Source: Chryseobacterium tagetis
Lineage (GTDB): Bacteria > Bacteroidota > Bacteroidia > Flavobacteriales > Weeksellaceae
Length of the DNA: 64,000 bases
Direction of reading: 5' to 3'
Assembly (NCBI RefSeq): GCF_016735585.2
Contig: NZ_JAERSE020000006.1
Coordinates: 264,111 to 328,110, forward strand
Shown here: positions 33,214 through 41,700 of the stretch, piece after piece
Position numbering within the stretch: the first letter of the stretch is position 1
Layout: each line of letters starts with the position of its first letter
Made by a program: the position numbers and the translations under genes
Notes under the pieces: model-generated
The model's input: only the letters and a program-made list of their open reading frames with translations
What the model was told of the DNA's origin: nothing
Database searches by the model: none

Positions 33214-34560
33214 TTATTGAGGACAATCATTAGATTGTACACTATTATTTGGATCTAATGTTTTTTTCTGTACAATGCCATTGGATTTTATTTTGTATAA
33301 TTCAATACCATCTACGTTCATTTTATCTTTTAGAAAAGTAAGAAATAATTTTTCAAAAGTCCATCTGTCATGTAGCTTTCTGTAATTTTTATAGTCTTCT
33401 CTCCATTGCGATGTGCCAAATCCCGTTTTTATATCTGAAGCAGTACCTGTAAACATAATGGTGTAGTTTCCGTAGCTGGAGACCATTGTCCCATACAGTT
33501 GGCTGTAATCTCCATCGGTAGCCATCTCAGCCATTGTCATTAGGGTATTAACATCCGCAGGAGAAAACATTCTGATGGGCTGTTTTATTATGGGTAATCC
33601 ATCAACATTCACATCGCCTGTTTCATAATCATTAAGATGAGTATGAATATAGCCTTTGGTATCTGGCGATACAGGAACCGTCAAACCATCTGATTCATCG
33701 GTAGAAGTTGCTTGTAGCAAATTTGTAAAAAGTCCGCTTTTACTTTCAGAATAGCCGGATTCTTTCTTTTGGCTTAATACAGAATTTTTTTTAAGCTCAG
33801 TCATTTTTTCTTTGTATTCAAAACTTAGATTTTGGTTTTTCAGTGTTTCACAAGGATCATCATCCGTATCCGGCGGGTCAGGGTAGTTATATCCTCCCGC
33901 TCCTCCGGTACCTCCGCCACCGCATTCACCTGTTACAGGATCTACATCTCCCAGACAGTCAGAAGCTGGCAAAGCTACTTCCACAAATTTGCAGATGGTT
34001 TTAGTCTCCTGTATAGGATATTGCTCACCTCCTGCTCCTTCTACATACCCTACGGTAAGGATGTATTTTTTGCATACGGTGGTAGTTATGGTGCCTGCTT
34101 TATTTTCTGAGACCGATGAGGCGCTTATCTTCTCTCTTTCCGTAAAGACAAGAGTCTGAAAGAAGTCGTTGGCCTCCGGGTCTTTATCCGAAAACTGAAA
34201 ATACACTTTGCTTTTTACCCGGAATACTTCTAATGTTTTTACCACCTTTCCGTCTTTTACTACCGGGGCTATAAGGTAGCTTTCGTTAAAGGTATCCATC
34301 GTCATGGCATATTGCCACAAGATAGTTCCGTGGATGCTTCGAATGTAGTTTTCATTCGCATATTCCGCATATACCTCTTGTACTTTGCGGATGTAGGTTT
34401 CGTCTTCTTTCCAGAGGCTCAGGGAGCTTCCTTCTTTAAGCAAAGCATTTTGGGAAGTTTCTTTTTCGGCGGGAGAAATGAGATCATCATTTCTACAGGA
34501 TTGTAGCAGGAAGGCTAAGACTGCCATGTACGACAGCCACGAAATAATTTTTGTTTTCAT
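33214..34560 (-). CDS. Lipoprotein with JAMM-like HxH...SxxD motif
   Basis: The 448-residue protein starts with a lipoprotein signal (LAFLLQSC, Cys22, followed by RNDD, an acidic stretch of the kind used for surface export). The middle holds a Cys-containing beta region and a Gly-rich linker (GGGGTGGAGG) near residue 215. In the C-terminal part GYIHTH (H306, H308) is followed by MFSPAD (S333, D336): the HxH...SxxD order of JAMM/MPN metallopeptidases, though with 24 residues between His308 and Ser333, more than usual. A catalytic Glu is not assigned. It leads the operon of five small lipoproteins. The peptidase idea is inference; it could be an inactive relative. Confidence 0.6.
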   Translation of the reverse strand: MKTKIISWLSYMAVLAFLLQSCRNDDLISPAEKETSQNALLKEGSSLSLWKEDETYIRKVQEVYAEYANENYIRSIHGTILWQYAMTMDTFNESYLIAPVVKDGKVVKTLEVFRVKSKVYFQFSDKDPEANDFFQTLVFTEREKISASSVSENKAGTITTTVCKKYILTVGYVEGAGGEQYPIQETKTICKFVEVALPASDCLGDVDPVTGECGGGGTGGAGGYNYPDPPDTDDDPCETLKNQNLSFEYKEKMTELKKNSVLSQKKESGYSESKSGLFTNLLQATSTDESDGLTVPVSPDTKGYIHTHLNDYETGDVNVDGLPIIKQPIRMFSPADVNTLMTMAEMATDGDYSQLYGTMVSSYGNYTIMFTGTASDIKTGFGTSQWREDYKNYRKLHDRWTFEKLFLTFLKDKMNVDGIELYKIKSNGIVQKKTLDPNNSVQSNDCPQ

Positions 34561-34646
34561 AAGCGTTGTGTTTTAGTGGATTAAATATACTGTTTTTTTA
34601 TTAACCCACAATAATGAGATAAATATGGTAAAAAAACGCAATATAC

Positions 34647-34666
34647 AATTACGGGTTTCCGTAATT
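34647..34666. promoter_or_regulatory. Palindrome upstream of the lipoprotein operon
   Basis: AATTACGG (34647-34654) and CCGTAATT (34659-34666) are perfect complements around GTTT, 86 bases before the start at 34560. The short loop and the position suggest a protein-binding operator; no T run follows. Confidence 0.4.
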
Positions 34667-34899
34667 TGATAAAAAAAGTGGTGCAGGTGGATGAGTTTTT
34701 TTGAAGAATGTATTTATAAGACAGCTTTAAGATACCGTATAAATTATTTAATTCATGCGTATATATTGGGGCATTGATGTGCATATATCAGTAAAATGAC
34801 ATGTATAATATTACAAAAAGATAAAGGCAGACTAATGTTTTGATAATAAATTGACTGTGAAAATAAAAACTGTTTTTTGTTCCTTACAGAAAGATCTAT

Positions 34900-34963
34900 A
34901 AAAAGCTCAAGAGGTTTTGGAGAAAACCTCTTCATCTTTTTCATAAAACCTCTTGAGCTTTTT
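34900..34963 (-). repeat. 19-bp inverted repeat with a third competing arm
   Basis: Positions 34900-34918 and 34945-34963 are perfect reverse complements. The 26-base spacer contains AAAACCTCTT (34923-34932), a third copy of part of the right arm, so the left arm can pair with either copy. The right end is a run of six T on the plus strand. Confidence 0.6.
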
Positions 34964-34994
34964 TGTAAAAGGTCTTCATCTTTTCTGTAAAGCA

Positions 34995-35013
34995 TCCGTA
35001 TGTATCATACGGA
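34995..35013. repeat. Palindrome TCCGTATG-TAT-CATACGGA
   Basis: Perfect 8-base arms around TAT, in the gap between YihY and the lipoprotein operon. Purpose unknown; possibly a protein site. Confidence 0.45.
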
Positions 35014-35045
35014 GATGGTGTGTTGCCTTTGTTATTGGTAATCTA

Positions 35046-35130
35046 TAACCACAAAAGTCACAAAAGAGAAAAGGATATTTTAAAATTTATCATTCTACTG
35101 AAAAAGACCTCAAAAGGATAAAAATCTATG
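35046..35130. repeat. Partial copy of the small TIR element
   Basis: TAACCACAAAAGTCACAAAAG (35046-35066) is the reverse complement of the right end of the element at 38545-38710 (19-base exact match at 38689-38707), and CTCAAAAGGATAAAAA inside it matches the interior of that element. The other end is not found, so it is truncated or decayed. The right limit is approximate. Confidence 0.5.
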
Positions 35131-35233
35131 GTCTTTATCTTTTTGAGATCTTTGTATTATCTGATAATGCCTTTATCAAAAACTTTCATATCGCGTTTCC
35201 ATTCAATATGATTTTAAAAAGATATTTCTGGAC

Positions 35234-36160
35234 TTACGTGGGCGTATTTTGATGCTGGCTGTCTTCATACAGCTTGGCATTGCTCCATTTGGCGTGTTTG
35301 GAAGGAACAATTTTGTAGCCTTTTTTATACGTATACACTTTGGTGAACTCTGCCCCGAAAAACACCAGCATGCAGGAATAGTTAATCCACATCATAATCA
35401 AAATGACGGTTCCGGCGGTCCCGAATGCCGAAGTAGGTTTGGCTGTTCCGAAATAGAGGCTTAATAAAAATTTCCCCAGCGTAAAAAGAATGGTGGTAAG
35501 CAAGGCTCCTTTCCAGACCGATTTCCAGCTGATCTCTACATCCGGAAGCACTTTGAACATCAGGGCAAATAGAAGCATCACGATCCCGAAGCCAATGGCA
35601 AAATTGATTAATTCCACCAACATATAGGTTTCAAGCCCAAAATAGTCGGTGATGAATTTGTTGAAAATACTGATTAAAGAAGACAGGATCATAGTCACCA
35701 TAAGCAGGAAGCCGAGAATTAAGATCATTCCTAATGAGTTGGCTCTGTCCAGTAAAAACTTTACGATCGCTTTTTTAGGCGCAGCTTCCACATCCCAAAG
35801 CGTATTTAAAGAATGCTGAAGCTGAAAGAAAAGGGTAGTGGAACCAAATACCAATGACCCGATTCCTATGATTTTCATGAAAATATTTTGCTTGTCTATT
35901 AAAGCACCAGCAATCATATTTTCCACACTTTTGGCAGCATCGGCACCCATTAATCCGCTAATCTGATTGCTTATTTCTCCGCGTATTGCTTCTTCTCCCA
36001 AAAAATATCCGGCAATCCAGATGATAATAATTAATAACCCCGGAATGGAAAATATAGCGTAATAGGCCAGACTCGCAGAATCTTTGGAGGCCGAAGAGTT
36101 ATTCCATGCTGAGAATGTTTCTTTTACCACTTCCCAGAAAAATCTTATATTTTTTATCAT
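35234..36160 (-). CDS. YihY/BrkB-family inner-membrane protein
   Basis: The 308-residue protein has six predicted membrane helices and the family signatures KDSASLAYYAIFSIPGLLIIIIWIAGYFLG near the start, LFFQLQHSLNTLWDVE near residue 115 and ALLTTILFTLGKFLLSLYFG near 225, then ILIMMWINYSCMLVFFGAEFTKVY. The family was once called RNase BN by mistake; its function is unknown. It follows tamL by 29 bases on the same strand and may share its transcript. Confidence 0.9.
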   Translation of the reverse strand: MIKNIRFFWEVVKETFSAWNNSSASKDSASLAYYAIFSIPGLLIIIIWIAGYFLGEEAIRGEISNQISGLMGADAAKSVENMIAGALIDKQNIFMKIIGIGSLVFGSTTLFFQLQHSLNTLWDVEAAPKKAIVKFLLDRANSLGMILILGFLLMVTMILSSLISIFNKFITDYFGLETYMLVELINFAIGFGIVMLLFALMFKVLPDVEISWKSVWKGALLTTILFTLGKFLLSLYFGTAKPTSAFGTAGTVILIMMWINYSCMLVFFGAEFTKVYTYKKGYKIVPSKHAKWSNAKLYEDSQHQNTPT

Positions 36161-36189
36161 ACCAGTATCGGGATTAATTATACATACAA

Positions 36190-38517
36190 CTAGAAAGGAT
36201 ATCCGATGGCAATATTCAGGATAAGATTGTCTTTTCTCCAGCTTGCATCACCAAAATTTATTTTATCGAACGTCCATCTTTCATTTTTTTCATAATAAGG
36301 AACTCTCAGTGGCATGGCAAGATCTAATCTTAAAATCAGAATAGAGAAATCTAGTCTTAAACCGACTCCGGCTCCTACGGCAACTTCACTTAAAAAATCT
36401 TTTGAAAATTTGGCTCCCGGTCTGTCGGTATCTTCATTGATGAGCCATACATTTCCGGCATCGGCAAAAACGGCAACATTTAAAAACTTATAAAGATTAG
36501 CACGGTATTCTGCATTCAATTCTAATTTAATATCACCGGACTGATCAAAATAATAGCCTTGCTGAATCGTTCTCGGGTCAAAACTTCCGGGTCCTAAGGT
36601 TCTGGCACGGAACGCTCTCACACTGTTGCTACCTCCGGAGAAAAACTGTTTTGAAAAAGGAATATGCTCAGAGTTTCCGTACGGATAAGCCAGCCCTGCA
36701 ATAAATCTGGTTGCTAAAGAGGTCTTTTCGGTGAACTTATGATACAGCCTGAAATCATTTTCAATCTTTGCATATTGGCTGAACGGAACCCCGAAAATAG
36801 TTTTCTCTTTACCTTTCTCTACATTCGCACCGGTCACCAAGCCTGTTATATTTCCTGCCAGATCCAATGTTCCTTTATAATAAATGGTGGTGGGTTTAGA
36901 CAGCATGGTATTGGTGTAGGTATAGGAATAAGTAGGCCCGAAGATTAATTGCTTGGTTACAACTCTCTCCAGAGCATCACTTTTTTCGGCCATTTCCTTA
37001 TACAATTCTGTGACCTTTGCCGGGGAAACATACGTAATGTCAATAATTTTTAAATCATGTTCCTTTCTTGCATTCTCTTTCCACAGATATCCGAAGGAAC
37101 CTGTGAAGTTATTTAAAGTATAATATTCTGTACGGTTCTGGAACTCGTAGCCTAAAGTAATATTCGTTCTCGGAACAAAAGCACTCGAAGAGTTGAACCT
37201 GAACGGTGCAACAATTCTCGGGATTGAAAGCTGAACACTCGTTCCGGCTCTGAACAGGTTTTTAGCATTTTCAGGACCTCCCATCTGGAAATCGAAAGCT
37301 CCGTAAATAGCCGCTTTGAACTGTTCTGCTCCTTTGAAGAAATTCCGGTGCGTCCAGTTGAGATTTAATTCACTTCCTGCATAATTGGCCGAATTGGTTC
37401 TTCCTAAAGCTTCTAACCGAAGAGACTGTATTTCTCTGGGCGTTAAAAGATAATACGCATCAAATTTATGCTGCAGAGAATCTGAGGTGATAAATTCATT
37501 TTTCACGAATTTAAAAACGCCTAAACTGATCAGTCGGTTTAAGGTAAGATTATGATTGGTACGGTTGTATAGATCTCCTTTTTTAAAGTATAAAGCCCTG
37601 TCAAAAATCTTCGGTTTGAACTTGTGCTGCGGATCCACAACATAAATATCCTTATAGGCATATCCGGAGAGAGAATCTGGATTCATCGGGATATGATATT
37701 TCCCGTCTCTTACATCCTGAATATTGTAGGTCGGGAATACAATCACCTTATCAATACTGAACTGCTGTGTCGAAAGATCCGGAGTGTTGTCTTTCAGTTT
37801 TACATTAAGCTCTACCTTATGATTTTTGCTGATGGTACTGTCGGCCTGAACGATGATATTATCAGGATGGAAATAATAAAATCCTTTTTCCTTAAGCCCA
37901 TTATCAATTCTTTCCCTTTCATTTTTAATCACATCCAGATCAAACGGTCGGTTGGGTTTCAGGAAGGTTTTATTCGTTAAATTCTGAATTTCCTTATTGA
38001 CTAATGAAGAATCTTTCTGAAATTTAACATTGCTTATTAAATATCTTGAACCTGGTCTTAAAGTATAGATAACCTGTGCTTTTTTATTTTTAGAAACCGT
38101 GTCATAGGTCGCTCTTGCATTAAAGTATCCTTTGTTTTCGGAATAATTTTCAATAATGTCTTTGTTGAATTCACGATCTACATCTCCCAGTAAAACGGGC
38201 TTTTCCCCCATTTTATATTTCAGCCAGTAATTGAACCCTTTTTCCTTTTTAGGTTCTTTGGCGATATTATAGAAGTATAGTTTAGGCCGCAATCCTAAAA
38301 ACGTAGAGTTAGGCTTTGGAGTGAGGTTGGCTTCCAAAGCAGTCTTAAGCTCTTTTCTTTCTTTTTTTGAAAGGGAATCGTTTTCTATTTTTACTTCCGC
38401 TCCGGTGTAAAGCATCTGTCCTTCTTTCAGAAATTTTGTATTGCTGCAGGAAAGACTCGTCGCTGCAAAACCTGAAGCGCATAAATACCTGAAATATATG
38501 GAGAGTTTATTTTTCAT
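36190..38517 (-). CDS. tamL: Lipoprotein TamL, BamA/TamA-type outer-membrane barrel
   Basis: The 775-residue protein belongs to the Omp85 family. In Bacteroidetes the TamA equivalent is a lipoprotein, TamL, and this one has a lipobox TSLSC (Cys24). After it come POTRA-like domains (about 30-330, for example GYFNARATYDTVSKNKKAQVIYTLRPGSRY) and a barrel with the Omp85 L6 signature in the region FSKQFFSGGSNSVRAFRARTLGPGSF (VRAFRAR is the VRGF/Y-like motif). The C-terminus ends ILNIAIGYPF. It lies next to tamB. Together they are thought to move lipids or assemble outer-membrane proteins. Confidence 0.92.
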   Translation of the reverse strand: MKNKLSIYFRYLCASGFAATSLSCSNTKFLKEGQMLYTGAEVKIENDSLSKKERKELKTALEANLTPKPNSTFLGLRPKLYFYNIAKEPKKEKGFNYWLKYKMGEKPVLLGDVDREFNKDIIENYSENKGYFNARATYDTVSKNKKAQVIYTLRPGSRYLISNVKFQKDSSLVNKEIQNLTNKTFLKPNRPFDLDVIKNERERIDNGLKEKGFYYFHPDNIIVQADSTISKNHKVELNVKLKDNTPDLSTQQFSIDKVIVFPTYNIQDVRDGKYHIPMNPDSLSGYAYKDIYVVDPQHKFKPKIFDRALYFKKGDLYNRTNHNLTLNRLISLGVFKFVKNEFITSDSLQHKFDAYYLLTPREIQSLRLEALGRTNSANYAGSELNLNWTHRNFFKGAEQFKAAIYGAFDFQMGGPENAKNLFRAGTSVQLSIPRIVAPFRFNSSSAFVPRTNITLGYEFQNRTEYYTLNNFTGSFGYLWKENARKEHDLKIIDITYVSPAKVTELYKEMAEKSDALERVVTKQLIFGPTYSYTYTNTMLSKPTTIYYKGTLDLAGNITGLVTGANVEKGKEKTIFGVPFSQYAKIENDFRLYHKFTEKTSLATRFIAGLAYPYGNSEHIPFSKQFFSGGSNSVRAFRARTLGPGSFDPRTIQQGYYFDQSGDIKLELNAEYRANLYKFLNVAVFADAGNVWLINEDTDRPGAKFSKDFLSEVAVGAGVGLRLDFSILILRLDLAMPLRVPYYEKNERWTFDKINFGDASWRKDNLILNIAIGYPF

Positions 38518-38544
38518 TATTTGAACGTGTTTGCTGTTTTAAAA

Positions 38545-38710
38545 TTAACCACAAAAGAGGCAAAAGCTATTTGAAAATGTATTATTAAAAAATAAAAGTT
38601 CTCAAAAGAATAAAAACCAAAGATTTTTAAAAACTTATGTGCTCTTATTTACAATGTATTGATATAATTAAAATGCCAATAGCTAAATCTTTTGTGACTT
38701 TTGTGGTTAA
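38545..38710. mobile_element. 166-base element with terminal inverted repeats (MITE-like)
   Basis: TTAACCACAAAAG (38545-38557) is exactly inverted at 38698-38710, and similarity continues inward (CAAAAG again on both sides). The element has no coding capacity and fills most of the tamL-tamB gap. A partial relative lies at 35046. No clear target duplication is seen, so mobility is inferred from the shape and from the second copy. Confidence 0.5.
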
Positions 38711-38730
38711 ATAAAAGTTTAAATATTTTT

Positions 38731-41700
38731 TTATTTGAATTCTACCGCCTTATCCTTTTTATTTTCTTTGACTCTTTTCTCTTTAGATTTTTTGAAAATA
38801 TCACGGAATTTATCATAATCCAATGTGATAATAAATCCTACGCCGGTTTCTATAATCTGCCCCTGAAGAGCCACCTGATATTCATCTTTACGGTAAGCAC
38901 GAAGCATATATCTTCCATCTTTGGAAAGGCTGTAGTCTACCGTTACATTTCCGGCAATATTGGTCATGTTTTCATTTTCACGGGCTTCTCCTTCCAATGC
39001 GAAATTACTTCCTACAGAAACTTTCAGACGGTCATTCAGTAGTTTTTTACTTACTCCTACATTCAGGTCTGTTCTGGTATTTTTGTTTCCGGTTGAATAA
39101 TCTTCTGAGGATTCAAGATCAAAATTCAGATCTACTCCTTTTATCAGATCAGAAGCAAGATTATTTAGCTGCTGAGAAAGAAGCTTACTCACACTTTGTC
39201 TGGCGATCATTTCACCGGACATTCCTGCACTGGATTCAAAAGGATTTTCACCAATGAAACGGTTTAGTAATAGCAATGCAAAAACCTGTTTGTTCATTTC
39301 CGATTCCTGGGTTCTTAGCTGTGCTAGTTTCTGATCTATGGTTTCAGTAACAGCAGATGAAACGGCATTGTTTTTCTTATCGGTGGTAATATCAAATGTA
39401 ATTTCCGGTTTCAGCAGTTCTCCTTTCATAATCAATAATGTATTGAAAGGGATTCTTTGCTTATACTGATTGAGCTCCGCCGGAGAATCTGTATTTAATT
39501 GCTGTTCCACCAGATCAATAGGAGCTGTTTCGGTTTTGTAAATGGCGGTAATGTCAAGTATTGCCGTGGTCGGTTCTCCGGTCCAGGTAATGGTGCTTCC
39601 TTTTTGAATGTCGAATTTACGTTTCAGTAAACTTACAGACATTTCATACGCTCCCGATTCTACCTGATATACGCCGACAAGTGTAGTTTTTCCGGATGGA
39701 TCTACTCCGCCGGTTAACTCAGCTTCTCCTTGAAGTTTTACAAAATCCCCATTTGCTTTATCAATAATAATAGAAAGTTTGGCTTCCTTGCTTACTTCTA
39801 TATTTACGCTTACATCCATTCCCTTGATGCGGCTTTCTGCATTCAGAGAATCCGCTTTAACGGTTTTATTAAGAACTACCTGATCCTGATCGATGAATTC
39901 TACAATTCCGTCTCTTTCCTGTAATGAAGGACTCGACTGAGGAAGTACAAATGAAAAATCTGTAGCCTCAGAAACATTAAGTCTTCCGTCCACTTTTGGA
40001 AGATCCAGATCACCACGGATATGAAGATTTGCATCAATCGCCAATATTCCGTACATAATGGCATCGTTCGATTTTTCTGAATTTACCGCTTTGAAATCTT
40101 TGGCACTCACATCTAAATTGAATGCAAAATCTCTATACGTCTGGGTAAGAACCTGTCCGTTGATTTTCAAAGAATTTCCGTCTTTATCATTGATTTTGAA
40201 ATTATCGAATTCAATACCTCGATTGGTAAAGTCGATCTCATCATTCAGCTTTCTGAAATCACTTCCTGTTTTGGCAATTTCAAGCCCTACATCATTGAAT
40301 TTGACTTTTCCTAAGATGTTGGGTTTATCAGTTGTTCCTGTGATCTTAAGATTTCCTGAAATATAACCTTCCGTATTGGTAATCGCATTCATAGAGAATC
40401 CCTGAGCGGATTTCATCTGTAACTGATTGATCGCCATATTCAGATCAAATGTGCTGGAAGAAATATTATAATCTCCCAGAATTCTCACATCATTATTATT
40501 TCCTGAAAGTACAACATCAGCATTCAGCAGGTTGGGAGAATTGTTGTTGACTTTTACGGCAAGATTTCCGACAGGATTTCCATAAACGATCAAATCTGAA
40601 ATATTTAAATCTGAAGTGAAAGACATTTTTTTCGTCAGATCTCTCAACTGGGCTGTTCCGTTGATGGTTCCTTTAGCCAGAACAGTATCTTTTTTAATTA
40701 ATTCCGTAATGGTTTCAATCTTAAAATCTTTTAGAGAAACATTTAAAGGAGCATTCGGAGATTGAGATTCCGACTGCAATAGGATCTCGCTTCCTCCATT
40801 TGAAAGTCTGAAGTTATCTGCCAGAATTCCTTTGCTGCTAATTTGGATTTTGTTTCCTTCACCTACCGTCCAGTCAGTGTAATTTAATTTTAATCCATCC
40901 GGATTTAAAGATATTTCTGTGATATCATTCAATGATTTTGCATTTCCGGCGATCAGGAACTGGGTCACATCTTTTTGATCCTTCGTGGTAATATTGTAAT
41001 TGATGATGTTGTTTGAAACATCACCTCCGATATTCACTTTATTTAAAGCAAAACTTGAGCTTTTTAACCCTGCAACATACAGATTATACTGCAACGCCTG
41101 ATTTTCGTTGGTGACTTTTAAGGTTGCGTTTTCAATGGAGTTTTCACCATACAGAAGCTGCGGAATCTGTCCGTCGATTTCAATTTTCTGAGAATCTGCA
41201 TCATAATTTCCGGTCAGATTAATGGTCTCAAAACTCTTCAGATCCGGAACAAATTTTCTGATGATATCATCATTTTTAATTTTTGCATTAAAAGTGAAAA
41301 ACTGTCCCTGTTGAATTTTCTGAGCTTTTCCTGGCTTTTGGAACTGATAATACTGATTGATGGTATTCGATAAAGAACCAAAAATCTGTGTCAGTTTATA
41401 TTTTCCTTTCAGTTCTACATCTGCAACCTGCGAATTAAGAACGATATTAGTAGAATCGTTTGTTGAAGAAGCTTGTAAATTCACTTCCTGCACAGGATAG
41501 ACTTCTTTGGTATCTGAGAAGGCAAAATCTTTTAAATTTAAATAACCATTCAGATTGTCCGGATCCAGATTGGTGAAATCTCCGTCTATTTTTCCTGCAA
41601 TGATCATCGGCTTTTCATAGAAGCCAAGTTTGTTGACATCCAGTTTTATGACTTCTCCATTTATTTTTACCGTAGGATTTTTTTCGTTGTACACTCCGGA

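Larger units (their letters stand above)
34561..35233. other. 673-base intergenic region with several inverted repeats
   Basis: No convincing gene is present; two minus-strand ORFs are made of the repeats. It contains a palindrome at 34647-34666, a 19-base inverted repeat at 34900-34963, a palindrome at 34995-35013 and a partial copy of the small element seen complete at 38545-38710. The promoter of the lipoprotein operon should lie in its first 150 bases. Confidence 0.6.

Noticed and set aside
34581..34995. Two overlapping minus-strand ORFs in the gap before YihY
   Set aside because: Composed mostly of the inverted repeat at 34900-34963 and A/T-rich DNA, without signal peptide or domain.
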